DNA of 64,000 nucleotides from contig JAACJK010000219.1 in NCBI GenBank assembly GCA_013368325.1, positions 682,001-746,000 on the forward strand, given 5' to 3'. Made by a program: the position numbers and the translations under genes. Under the pieces are notes generated by a model. The model did no database searches, was not told where the DNA came from, and saw nothing but the letters and a program-made list of their open reading frames with translations. This document shows positions 32,475-42,592 of this stretch, piece after piece; the stretch's first letter is position 1; each line of letters starts with the position of its first letter. The stretch is from Ephemerocybe angulata (Eukaryota; Basidiomycota; Agaricomycetes; Agaricales; Psathyrellaceae).

Positions 32475-33477
32475 CTACCGAGGGACAGACCTCGTCGTCT
32501 CTAGGCAGTGCTCCCAGAAGATCTTTTTCTGCTCCTCTGTATAGTTGACGTTCCGAGGACCGACGCTGTTCGCCTTGGTGTCACGCTGATAAAATCCTTT
32601 CTCTCCGCTTAGCAGCCCATACACCATGTTCTCAGCACTGACTTCGACACGGATGAAGAAAGCCCAGGCCAAGGGTATGATGAGCGCGGCGAAGAATTTC
32701 CAGAGCCAGAAGTTGAATGCTGCTGGCGAATTGGCTTCTGTGTCGACCATTCCAGGGAACATGTGAGTAAAGGCGATACCATGCTCTTTTTCGGCGTACA
32801 TCTAAGTCAATGGTGCTGCTTAGGCGTGCTTCCAGGAGAGGGGTAAATCCACTCACAGACAACATGAGGTCACCGTAAACGGCTCCCTGCATCAAGGGAA
32901 CGACTCCCAGATAATGGTTCTTCCTTCCGCCGAGGTCATTGAAGTCGATCTTCGGCCCTAGACCGTTCCCCAGCACAGAGAAGGCACCAGCAGCCTCTCC
33001 CGCATCCCTCGCAGCTCGAAGCCCTGGGAGCAGGTCGTTGATCGCTGCAAACTTCCAATAGTATCGCATGACGAGTTGCGAATCAATGCCTTCCTCCGTC
33101 TCGCGCTTCCGCCCGAAAGTGGCCTGTCCCGAAGTCATGATGATGTAGTTTATCTTGGGGAATATCTCGGAGATCTCCTCGGTTGCTTTGCGGAGGTTCT
33201 TCATCAGGGACAGGTCGCAGGAGACGAACTTGCGGACGTAATCCTGGTCGTCGTCTCCGTCGCCTGCTGGGGGTAAGGGTAGTGAATTGAAGACATCATC
33301 GGCTGCTGCTTTATTCCTCCCCACTATGATGATGTGGATGCGTCCCTGGAGTTGCTCGCCCAACCGTTTGGCCATGGCCTTGCCAATTCCTGAAGTACCA
33401 CCAAAGACAACGACTGTGGGTGTGTAGGGAGGGCAGTAGGCATCGTTGGACGATTTAACAAGAGAGTACGGAGGCAT
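32475..33477 (-). CDS. Short-chain dehydrogenase/reductase-like protein
   Basis: Minus-strand exons 33477-32857 and 32801-32475 join to 315 aa. The Rossmann start TVVVFGGTSGIGKAMAKRL matches the TGxxxGIG dinucleotide-binding motif of classical SDRs. IIIVGRN, VSCDLSLMKN, and INYIIMTSGQ (in place of NNAG) follow. At the catalytic site the expected YxxxK reads VYGDLMLS, so Tyr is present but the Lys is not. Several fungal SDR groups share this YxDLM pattern, so it is not necessarily dead, but chemistry is uncertain. Near the C-terminus WLWKFFAALIIPLAWAFFI is a probable membrane helix, suggesting ER or lipid-droplet association. An in-frame ATG at 33651 exists. The chosen start gives the usual short lead before the nucleotide fold. 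It lies between two BTB genes with no sign it belongs to the duplication. Confidence 0.8.
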
Positions 33478-33928
33478 TTTATGTCGGGTTGGGGGGCGTC
33501 GTGATTCTTTTATGAATGCTGGGATCACGACTGTATTTAAGTTGAAGACGGAAAGTTCGCGTTGGCAGCTCGGCCTCGGCAGGAAACGACGCGTACGTCG
33601 CCCAATGTCGGCTCTTGTATACTTACACCACCAACTCACTGAAACGTTCATCGAATATTTGGTCTCACGTACCTCCGTTCTAGGCTGAGGATGAGATGCG
33701 GGGTCCAGTGCAAGGGGTTTCAGCCGAGCAGCCCGAGTATGGCGACCTCACCCGTCACGGTGCTGTCAACAGCGTGGGGGCCACGCTTACTCAGCCAAAT
33801 AAATTTCGGCAAGAAGGGCGCCTAAGTGTAGGGGCAAAATAGTCTTTCTAAATACTCGGTCAATATGGGGTCTGTCTGAGGCCTCTTTCAGAGGATCGGC
33901 GGCGACACTGGAACAGGAGGCTTGCTCG
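33478..33928. other. Intergenic
   Basis: Upstream region of the SDR gene (-) and 3' flank of the BTB gene at 33929 (-). Nothing else is seen. Confidence 0.4.
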
Positions 33929-35090
33929 TCATGCTCCGAATCGAGTTCCATAGCGATCCACCCTAGCTTCATGTTCATCTTCCGGACACAACTGATGTTT
34001 ACGCTTCTTTTCGTCCGTCAGCGTCTTAGCTGCCTCATTCTCGTTTGCTTGTGTCTCAGACGCCTCCGACGAGCTTGGATCTCCATCGCATGTCTCTTCC
34101 TTTACATCCACCGGTATAGCTGGCCCTGGGTTGACCCCAGCCTTTTCCTCACTCTCCTCGTCCACAGGTACTATCCCTTCTTTACCTTTCCCCTTCTTGT
34201 CCTGTGCCACAATTGAGGAAACTGTCGCAGATTGCTCCCCCTCCTCCTTAACAACCCCAGAGTCCTCAGCAGCCTCAGTCTCCACCGTCCCCAACGGAAC
34301 GGAACACTCCCTAATTTCCTTGCCAAAAACCCTCTCCACCTCCCCTCTTACATCTTCCGCATTCCATCCCCTCCGGTACCGCTTCTCCCGAATTTCACAA
34401 GCCCGAATCGCAGCGCCCAACCCAAGATGCTCCGCCTCCTCGACGCTGATCGCGTTCGCCCTCATCACAAGATCACAGTACCCCGCTATAAACCGGGACG
34501 GGATCTTGCACGCTTGGGATACAAGGATGCGGAGTATTATGGGGAGGGCGTCGAAGTTTATTTGTGCCAGGGCGCGTTCGCGCAGGGATTGGAAGCCCCA
34601 TTGGTGTGAGAGCCGTAGGACGCATAGCCACTCGTTTTGGGTGAGCCCGAGTTGTTGTTCTTCTATTAGTCTCCTGTAAGTAGGACAAAATAAGAGTTAG
34701 AAAATGGGTATTTGCGAGGGTATGGAGGTTCGAAAGTCGGACCTGGGATAGAGTACCCTCAAAAACGTCTGAAACTCCTCGGGATCGACGTTCGGTAACT
34801 CGACGGCGTGCAGATGTGGATGATCCCGCCCACACTCCTGCCCCAACGCATCCAAGTCATACATCTTGTGGAAATAATCCGAGTCCTCGATAAACTTATA
34901 CTTCGGGACGCGGAAGAGTGTGGCCCCAGCCTACACGTTGCATCACCCAGCCTTTAGTCTCAGTGTCGCGGGTAAAGAGAGCAGTGAGCAGCGTACTTAC
35001 GGAGAAGGTGACGAAGTCCCAGAAGTACTGGTCGTCGAGCTTGGATGCCTGGGAATCCTCCGCAGGTTGGTGCGAGTGCTGAGTAGACAT
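33929..35090 (-). CDS. BTB/POZ protein with acidic disordered tail
   Basis: Minus-strand exons 35090-35001, 34930-34743 and 34673-33929 join to 340 aa with the cluster's phases. First exon ends DQYFWDFVTFS. Exon 2 has GATLFRVPKYKFIEDSDYFH and ends FLRVLYPR. Then come NEWLCVLRLSHQWGFQSLRE and FIAGYCDLVMRANAISVEE (helical region). From about residue 215 the tail is Glu/Asp/Ser/Lys-rich (EDSGVVKEEGEQSATVSSIV, SEASETQANENEAAKT) with a KKRKH basic patch. No FG tail and no coiled-coil repeats. It is the most divergent of the stand-alone BTB genes in the cluster. Its family role as a CUL3 adaptor is inferred. Confidence 0.85.
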
Positions 35091-35574
35091 TCAAAAAAGG
35101 AGTGATAAGTGTCGTGGAACACAACTTGAGTGAAGAGGTTGCTGGCAAGGTCTATTCAATTGGAAATGCCCCTGTCCGGGAGCCTGATTACGAAAGGCCT
35201 AGCGACGTGAGCGGTAAAGGGCCCGTGCCCACCTCACCTCTCGGCTTTCCAGATTCCAAAGGCAAGAATGACTGGATAAGCCAAAAGATATCTAGTGCAA
35301 ATGTGAGTGTTCACGATCGTGTTATTATCTGAAAGAGATGCAAATTCTCGTCAGACTCCCGAGCGATTTGAACCGAGATCTTATCTTATCTTAGGTCCTT
35401 AGTCCGAGAACAGCGCACTCATCTGCGTTGAACAGACTTGCCTCCTCCCACCTCAAGGCCTCACCCATCCCCCAGTGACCCCCACTCCCGTCACAAAGTC
35501 CTCTTCATCGATGCGCAAGGCTAAATAATGGCCCACACATCCTGCATATCCACACACAGGGCAAGCTTCAACCG
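35091..35574. other. Intergenic, start of tandem PPR duplication
   Basis: From about 35380 the sequence (TCTTATCTTAGG ... GTCCGAGAACAGCG ... CAGGGCAAGCTTCAACCGATG) is repeated near 37150-37360, showing that the promoter of the PPR-like gene was duplicated with it. Confidence 0.6.
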
Positions 35575-36958
35575 ATGCTAGCGGTTACAGCCAAACATGG
35601 CTCAAGATCCTCGATACCGCCTCACGGCGAATCCCTGGTGGTGTCCACCTTGCAAGGCAAGCCGAGTCTACCCCGGGAGTCCGAGACTCGAGCCATGACG
35701 CACCCCCTGCTGCACACTTACCAACTCCAGAGTCCACCCGCATCGTTCTCGCCAGACCCTCACCATCTTCCAATCCCCTGTCTAGCACCCCCATCGACCT
35801 GGCTCCCCCACTTCCTCCCCACCTTCTCCGCCCTCGGCCTACAGCCCACAAGCAACAGCTTCGCCCTCCTCCTCAAAGCCGCGCTGATCCTCGACCGCGA
35901 CGCCGCCGCCGCGCGCGTGCAGCACATCCTCGCTGCAATGGAAGACCACGGGCACAGGCCGTGCGCGTACACAGATGCGCTTATCCTCCGATACACGCGC
36001 CATCTCAAGCAGAACGGGCCCGACGGAAACGTGGTGGACATGAACAGGAACCTCGAGACTGTGCTCGATGTCGAGCCTTCGGAGAGCCGAAAACTCAAAC
36101 GTCCTGAACGAGCTGCTCTGCACACGGCTCGCGGAGACGCCTCCGCGGCGGGTGGTGGGCCTTATGCGTATGTTCACCTCAACAGAGAAGGGGAAGCGAC
36201 TCGCTCTGATCTTACTGGAGAGTACGGCTCTCGGCGCTGTCCCCGATGATACTGTGTTGCACCGTATACGCCGGATGGAAGTGAAATCCGACATGAACAA
36301 CCACCCGAGAATCCGACTCAAGCCAGATGCGACAACTTACCAAAACCTTATCACCGGTATAGCGCTGGAGCAGAACGACCTGGACACAGGCGCCCTCCTC
36401 CTGCGGGAAATGATCTCGGTTGGGCTCATGATCAAGAGCAGGATCCTCCGCCTCCTTATCCGCGCGAGCCTCAGGAAAGCCAAAGATGAGACCATTGACG
36501 AAGCCAAGAATATCGGCGTTGAGCTCGCTGTTGGGTTTTTGCCGGTGATGTGCGACGCACGGACGACGCCGAAGGAGGCCCTCGAGCAGATTAGTCCGTC
36601 GGATTTCGATGGTGTGCTGGGGCCGAGGGTGTACGAGGGACACGGGGGGAGGGTTCTTGCCGGTGGGCAGCCTTCTTTTCTGGTGTTCAGAGAGTTTCTG
36701 GAAGGGGCGCAGGGGGTGAGGAGGTTGACGGGGCGAGATTGTGGGGCGATCGTTCTGCGCCTTATGAGGGAGAACGGGGTGGAGGTGGATGAGGGGACCC
36801 GGAAACTTGCTAATATGTTGGATCATCCGTGTCTGACGAGTCCATCACTTATCTGGCCTGCCTATATCCTACACACTGCGAAGAAGGCGGTCTCGTTCCG
36901 TGAGCTTGGCCCCCTCCTCTTTCTATGGAACACAAGTAAGTGTGCTGCTCGCGAGTAG
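35575..36958 (+). pseudogene. PPR-like mitochondrial protein, frameshifted copy 1
   Basis: Two overlapping frames (35575 onward and 36068 to 36958) together resemble the gene at 37358. FALLLKAALILDRDAAAARV and DALILRYTRHL match the tandem partner. At about 36094 one extra A in CTCAAACG shifts the frame: KLKRPE replaces the expected KLNVLNE, which is found in the next frame as NVLNELLCTRLAETPPRR. TTYQNLITGIALEQNDLDTG and LLLREMISVGL form a pentatricopeptide-like unit. Most of the mitochondrial presequence region seen in copy 2 is deleted, and the C-terminus diverges after NMLDHPCLTSP. PPR proteins bind organellar RNA. This copy probably does not make a full product. Confidence 0.65.
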
Positions 36959-37357
36959 CATGGGCGGTGTCTTGCCCACGGTGCCTAGAGAATCAACAAT
37001 ATCTCTGAAAGTAAAAATCAATACCGGACGGGTTGAAAACTATCTAGTGTGTATGGTTATGCGATGCTAACTTGGGCCGGTTTTATGATTGTGTCTTCCT
37101 TAGCTAGAGTCAGAAGTTTGCCCCTTGAGAGGAGATTTGGCCCTCGTCGATCTTATCTTAGGTTACCTCATTGAGTCCGAGAACAGCGTACTATCACCGT
37201 CGTGCGTGTTCAGAACAGTGTTCAGATTTGCCTCCTCCCACGTCCCATTCCCCACTCCCATTGCAAAGCCCTCTTCCTCGATACGCATCACTATCTACAG
37301 AACTCACACAAATCTACCATAGTCCTGTATATTCACACACAGGGCAGGCTTCAACCG
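36959..37357. other. Intergenic between tandem PPR copies
   Basis: Repeats the promoter sequence upstream of copy 1 (from about 37150). A perfect TATA is not obvious. No other gene is seen. Confidence 0.4.
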
Positions 37358-39237
37358 ATGCTGAAATCGACCCTCTCTTCCAGCCAAACAGGGCTCAGGA
37401 TCCTCCATACCGCCTCACGGCGAATATCTGGCGCTCAGAAACTCGCCAGACCAGCCGTGTCTGCCCCATACTCGACTTCCTTGAAGTCAGATGGAGACCT
37501 TTCCCCATCGGACGCTACCGGCGCTCCGCAAGGCAGCAGCAGCACCATTCCTCCACCCCCAGGCTTAAAACCCGATCCCTCAGCACCATCCAATCCTCCT
37601 TCAAATACCCCCTTCGACCCCAAAGCCCTATTAGAGCTCCTAACCCTGCTCGAGAACTCAAAGCCAAAAGACATCTGCAACTCCGATAACCTCTACACCA
37701 TCCACACCACTCCCTCTCTCAAGAACGTCTTCGCCTCCCCCCAAACCTTCCTCCCCTACCCGTCCACCTCGCGCACTCCCACTCCCGCGACCGTACCACC
37801 AATCTCGCGCGGCACCTGCCTGCCCTCATCCGCCTCGCGCACCACCTCCAAATCCCCCTCACCGACCCCGACTTCAGGCTCCTCCTGCACCCCCTCTTCG
37901 ACGCCCACGCCTACCGCCTCGCCAGCACCCTCATCCAAACCACCATCACCACCTACGGCCCCTCCGCCTCCCTGCTGCACTACAAAGCCCGCAGCGCCCT
38001 CCACCAAAACGACTTCAGATGGCTCCCCACCTTCCTCCGCACCTTCAAAGCCCACGACATCGAGCCCACCCGCAAAACATTCCACATCATGCTCAAGGCC
38101 GCGCTGATGCAGGACCGAGACGCGTCCTCCGAGCGCGTGCGGCATGTTCTCAAGACGATGGAAGCATCCGGGCAAGCGCCCGACGCGCGCACGGATGCGC
38201 TTGTCCTCCAACACACGCTACGTCTCAGCCGGGAGGGACTGAGGGACTTGGATAAAGGCGCATTGGCTGCTATCGCCGAGGAGCCTGTGGAGAACCGCAA
38301 ACTCAATATTTTGAATAATCTTTTGAGTGCGAGGCTTGGGGAGACGCCCCCGAGGGATGTGGGAGAGCTCTTGGATATGTTGGGGGGGACGGAGGAGGGG
38401 AGGCGGCTTGCTGACATCGTGCGGGGTAGTACGCTGGGCGTCGCTGCCTCTCACTCCCAGTATCCATCTGCCGAGTCTGCCCCTGAGGAACAACGCCTAG
38501 AATCGCAATCGCATTCCCAGCAACTCATCCGAATCCCCCCAACCCTAAAGACGTACAGAAGCCTCATCTCCGGTATAGCCCTCAAACACAAAGACCTAGA
38601 CACAGGCGCCTTCCTCTTGCACGAGCTCCTCTCGCGCGGGTTCACCGTGTCCGACACGCTCCTCCAGCACCTCGTCCGCATGAGCCTACTCAAAGCCCGA
38701 GGAGCCCAAAATAAATCTCTCAACGGCGCAGACAAGGATACAAATAAAGTTGATGAAGGGCAAGATGAATTCGACGAGAATAATGGCTTTGTGCTTGCGA
38801 TTCGGTTTTTGGCATCTACGTGCGATGCGCGCAAGACGCCTGTGGAGGAGTTTGTGAGGATTAGTCCGTTCGACTTCCGGGTGCATGGATGGCCAACCCG
38901 AATGGAGGGTGGAGTTGAGACTTACGTTTTGGGGCCTAGGGAGTTCGATTCGGTGTCAGATTTGGGGGAGGGCGGCCGCGGTCAGAAGCCGCCTAGTGCG
39001 GATGTGTTTAAGGAGTTTATGAGGGGGGCTTTGCGGCTGCCGGGTAGGATATGGGATGAGAGTGGGAAGGCCATTTTGAGGATTATGGAGCAGAATGGGG
39101 TTGAGGTGGATGAGGAGTCTAGGGAGCTTGCTTCGGAGTTGGAGATATCTTCGGAGGGGGTGAGGGAGTGGTGGCGGGAAAGGAATAGGCTTGCAAGGCT
39201 TCGTAGGTCTTTCTCGGAGGAAAGGAATAAGGTATAA
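37358..39237 (+). pseudogene. PPR-like mitochondrial protein, copy 2 with an apparent frameshift
   Basis: The start MLKSTLSSSQTGLRILHTA and SRRISGAQKLARPAVSAPYS is a good mitochondrial presequence (Arg/Ser-rich, YS cleavage-like site). The frame from 37358 is coding to about 37730, and the frame ending at 39237 is coding from about 37745 (VHLAHSHSRDRTTNLARHLP, LLLHPLFDAHAYRLASTLIQ, ALHQNDFRWLPTFLRTFKAH, KTFHIMLKAALMQDRDASSE). The shift coincides with a CCCCCC run at 37733-37740, and one base is missing relative to an open frame. This could be a real mutation or a homopolymer sequencing error. If the latter, the protein is about 625 aa and intact. Helix-pair units such as LKTYRSLISGIALKHKDLDT are pentatricopeptide-like. 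The likely role is mitochondrial RNA metabolism. Confidence 0.65.
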
Positions 39238-39249
39238 TGCAGGGATAGT

Positions 39250-39262
39250 AAACATGGAAATC
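39250..39262. repeat. Target-site duplication, left
   Basis: AAACATGGAAATC, identical to 40145-40157, flanks the retroposon. It lies 13 bp after the stop codon of the PPR-like gene. Confidence 0.8.
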
Positions 39263-40144
39263 GGGGGCGCGGTGGCTCAGTGGGATCCATCGCGCACGCC
39301 TGCCATTGCACACCCCCGGCAGGCACTCGGCATCTTTCGTCCAGGTCTTTAGTTCGACCCCACGAGATCCCGGATTCTTGTGCCATACATCTTCGTGAAG
39401 GACCCTACTCTTCGCATTCTCCCACGACCGAGGTTCACACGACGTCATGCAAGATCTCATCACCTTTCGCAGCCTAGCTTAGGTCACCAGCCCACCCTCG
39501 ACTACCCCACTCGGCACCCATCATAATCCCGGCAACAGCATCAGTCACCACGGTTCCAGTCCCACACCCCACCTAGGACAATATCTCCAGGCTGTGCGGT
39601 AGCGGCTGCCCCAAGATTGCGGGCCGGAACGAAAGGAAAAACACCGGATTTGGGTTGGGACCCCACTTACCAGTTCTCAGGGGACGTTAGACGGCTGAGG
39701 GGTGACGCAGAACGAGTGCCCATTAGGCAGGAGCGGGGCAATGTGCTCCGGGAGGATGGCTTTGTCAGCCTGGGCAGGGGTTGGGAACGATTGGGAAAGA
39801 AGGCCGGGGAAGGAGACCGAAAAGCAGGAGAAGGAGATCCGATCGCGCTTGACAACATGGACTGATTACTTACCACCCTTATATAATCTCCGGACTGCCA
39901 CCAATAACCAGTATACCGTAGTTTGTAGTATAGCTAGGTACATGGATCGCCACCTGATATGATCAGCCGGGGCACAGTAGTATAGCCACCGCTCCCGGTG
40001 GGACGGCTTGGCACCGAAAGAAACACAACGTGCTTTGTAAGCGCGATGACCCGAAGTATGTAAAATACCAAGTAGTTAAGTCCCACATGGGGTTGTCCCC
40101 GGGGACTATAAGCAATGAGATCAAAAAAAAAAAAAAAAAAAAAA
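39263..40144 (+). mobile_element. tRNA-headed SINE-like retroposon with poly(A) tail
   Basis: The element starts at GGGGGCGCGG, carries a polymerase III A-box-like TGGCTCAGTGGG (39273-39284) and a B-box-like AGTTCGACCCC (about 39351-39361), and ends in a run of about 22-25 A (40123-40147). Both sides carry the same 13-bp target-site duplication. This is the signature of target-primed reverse transcription of a tRNA-derived SINE. At about 880 bp it is long for a SINE, and the A-to-B spacing (about 75 nt) is wider than in a tRNA. It has no open frame of its own, so it must have used an autonomous LINE in trans. The intact duplication and uninterrupted poly(A) suggest a recent insertion. Confidence 0.8.
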
Positions 40145-40157
40145 AAACATGGAAATC
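40145..40157. repeat. Target-site duplication, right
   Basis: AAACATGGAAATC after the poly(A) run; pairs with 39250-39262. The first three A overlap the tail, so the unambiguous part is ten bases. Confidence 0.75.
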
Positions 40158-40376
40158 AAGTCGTACTATAGTACAAACGATGGTCAGTCAGTGAGTCGTG
40201 AAAATTCTGCGGGAGGGTCTGGGGCGCAAAAAAGCGATGGGAAGAAGACTGCGAAATGCGAGAACGACACAACTGTCCCCACCAATGCTGAAGATTTTCC
40301 GGCGCTCTTGTCTGCGGTCCAATTGAATTCGGAGGTCATTGCTCGAATTATTAATATTCAAGGGCAGCAGACATAA
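40149..40376 (+). CDS. Short frame of unknown status next to retroposon
   Basis: A 75-codon frame starting at the ATG inside the right target-site duplication. Its residues (SYYSTNDGQSVSRENSAGG, then AEDFPALLSAVQLNSEVIAR) look protein-like but match nothing I recognise. The same ATG exists in the left duplication, so before the insertion the frame lay directly after the PPR-like gene. No promoter or splice evidence. It could equally be noise. Confidence 0.2.
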   Translation: MEIKSYYSTNDGQSVSRENSAGGSGAQKSDGKKTAKCENDTTVPTNAEDFPALLSAVQLNSEVIARIINIQGQQT

Positions 40377-40991
40377 TACATACCCAAACATGACGTTAGG
40401 CTTCTCCGCGACGGTACGATTACCAGGGGCCTAAACCAACGGACTTGAAAGTTGATAAATGTTTCGCACTGATGAATTTTTGGGACTAGTAAGACATACC
40501 TTATGTCGACGCCAGCAGTAGCTGTAGTAAAAAAACTATAATGAAGCCTCTGGCTCTCTTTACTCTGTCCACTCCCGCATATCGTTCAAACCATACAATC
40601 TAGCACGGGCGCTTAAATCAAACTGAGCCTACGGGTAGCGTGAGAAACGCTTACCTCATCCATTCTCTGAAGGGTCAAGCTGGCTGTCGTCCTGGTCTGC
40701 TTTGTCTCGCCTCCACTCGCCCTTTCTCTTCATTGTGGCCTCGTTAACCTAAGAGAAACAAGCATTTTTCGGCTCGCTGAGGACCTCCATCTTCTTCGAC
40801 ATGACGGGGCAACGAAGGTTCGGGTCCTGTCGGCAATGATCTGTGTCTTACGGTGCCAGAGAAACACCCGTTTGTATCGACGCGTTGCCGTGTGGCATGA
40901 AGAACGGCATATAACGGTGGCTCTCCCTGAGCAGCCACTCCCAGCTTTCACCCTACCCCCATCCTCAACAAGTTGACGCGACGCGACCCCG
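40377..40991. other. Intergenic, promoter of BTB copy B'
   Basis: Upstream region of the BTB gene at 40992, similar to the region upstream of copy B at 31.8-32.1 kb. A TATA-like GGCATATAACGG lies near 40905. Confidence 0.5.
40606..40618 (+). promoter_or_regulatory. Shared promoter element CGGGCGCTTAAAT, copy B'
   Basis: Matches 32085-32097 (inverted) and 45921-45933. It lies within the duplicated promoter of copies B and B'. Confidence 0.4.
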
Positions 40992-42336
40992 ATGCCTCCC
41001 AGCACCCCTGCCCCCAAGTACGACACGGAGTTCTATCCGGACACTATTACTTTTTTGACAGTGAGCTCGAACTCCTTTCTTCGTTCCTCATTACCATACT
41101 TATGCGTACCTCAGGACGACAATGTTCTATTTGATGTTCCCAAGCGCCCTTTCCTTACCAGATCAACCCTGTTCGCCGAGGAGCACAAGATTGGGGCGAC
41201 GTTTTCCTTCGAAAACTCTTTAACTCTTGACCAGAATGTTCCTGTAAATCCGATCCCACTTCAAGTGGATGCTGCACCCTTTCAGGCGTTTTGCAAAATC
41301 CTATGCCCAAGGTGAGCAACGTGCCTTCGCAAATGTTGCAAACTCCCGTCTTCGATCTGACGCCTGCCACCGCAACAGGGACAGGTATCAAGCCAAGCAC
41401 ACCCAAGTACAATGGTTCAGCGTCTTGAAGCTCGCAACTGCATGGCGCTTCAACGATATTCGCCAGAAGGCTCTCGAAAAGCTCAACACCCCCGAATTCA
41501 AGTTACCCGTGTTCGACAGGATCAACCGGGGCCAGGAACTGAACATCTCCGCTTGGGTCACGTCTGGCTACACAGAAATAGTCACCCGCTCCAGCCCTAT
41601 CGCCTTCGACGAAGCCGAGAAGCTCGGTTGGCAGACCGCAATCTCCCTCACCGCCATCCGCGAAAACTACATTCGCGCAAAGTATGGGAAGAAAGGATCC
41701 TCCACAACCCTCGAAGAGCAAATCACCTGCGCGTTCCAGTCCGAGTTCGACCGCATCTATCTCGCCGAACAGCACTGCATGATGCCGAAGGAGCGGGAGC
41801 AGGCGGAACAAGTGAGGCTCAAGAAAGTGCAGGCGGAGGAGGAGGCGAAGCGCGAGCGGGAATGCGAGCGCCTGCGTGCTGAGCTCGCGGAGAAGGAGAA
41901 ACGGCAGAAGAAGGAGAATGAGGATTTGGCGAAGAAGAGGGAGACTTTGAAGGCACTCGAAGCTGCTTCCCCCGCTACACCCAAGCCCGTCGTCGCCGTC
42001 GCTGCGAAACCCCTGGTACTCGGTCCTGTCAAGCCACAGGCTGAACCGGTGACTTTCGCGCCAGGAAGTATGGCACCGAACCCGCCTTCAGGTACCTCCT
42101 CCTCCTTGGCCGCCGCCCCCGGGCCTTCCGTTGTTCCACAACCGGCCGCCTCTGCTCCGGTTTTCCCTCCCAATAACTCGCCGTTTGCTGCTTTGAAGCA
42201 GAGTACGGTGGGGCAAGGTCTTGGGGCTTTTGCCACCCAGAACACGTTCAACGCTGGTGCGAATTCGCCCTTTGGAGTCGCGCCGGCGAACGTTACCCAG
42301 GTTCCGTCTTCCAATGCCCCATTCTCCTTTAAATGA
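40992..42336 (+). CDS. BTB/POZ protein with coiled coil and FG-nucleoporin-like tail (copy B')
   Basis: Exons 40992-41060, 41115-41311 and 41379-42336 join to 407 aa. Landmarks: KYDTEFYPDTITFLT, DDNVLFDVPKRPFLTRSTLF, FCKILCPR, then QWFSVLKLATAWRFNDIRQK and SAWVTSGYTEIVTRS. It shares the coiled coil ECERLRAELAEKEKRQKKEN with copy B. The tail also matches: APVFPPNNSPFAALKQ, GLGAFATQNTF, NSPFGVAP, ending NAPFSFK. It keeps the FG-type tail, but the C-terminal GSR of copy B is replaced by a lone K after FSF. The first intron is 54 nt and in frame. Orientation and intergenic sequence show it is the inverted duplicate of the gene at 30444-31777. No stop or frameshift is seen, so both copies appear functional. 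Confidence 0.87.
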
Positions 42337-42506
42337 TTGTGCTTGCGTTTCTACTTCGTGAACATTCTGACTACTCATCCGTCGACTACTTATGTCCGAT
42401 ATTTTATACATCGCTGCCATGACTTTCACGCTCTACTTGCGCTCTACCTCTTGACCTGCTTCTCCCAATGAAGGTTCTTCCTTTTGACTTCATTTGGACA
42501 TATGAC

Positions 42507-42554
42507 CGGCCTCGAGGCCGTTTGTGTACCTTCTCCCCGATAGCGGTATATAAG
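42507..42554 (+). promoter_or_regulatory. Palindrome and TATA box of BTB copy A'
   Basis: CGGCCTCGAGGCCG (42507-42520) followed by TATATAAG (42547-42554), 38 bp before the ATG at 42593. Matches the copy A promoter almost base for base from the palindrome to the ATG. Confidence 0.6.
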
Positions 42555-42592
42555 CTCAGGCCCCAGATTCGGGCGACTGTGCATCTTCCCTC

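Noticed and set aside
35350..35400. Possible minus-strand tRNA (GGTTCAAATCGC looks like a B box)
   Set aside because: No 5-bp T-stem or acceptor stem can be formed around it.
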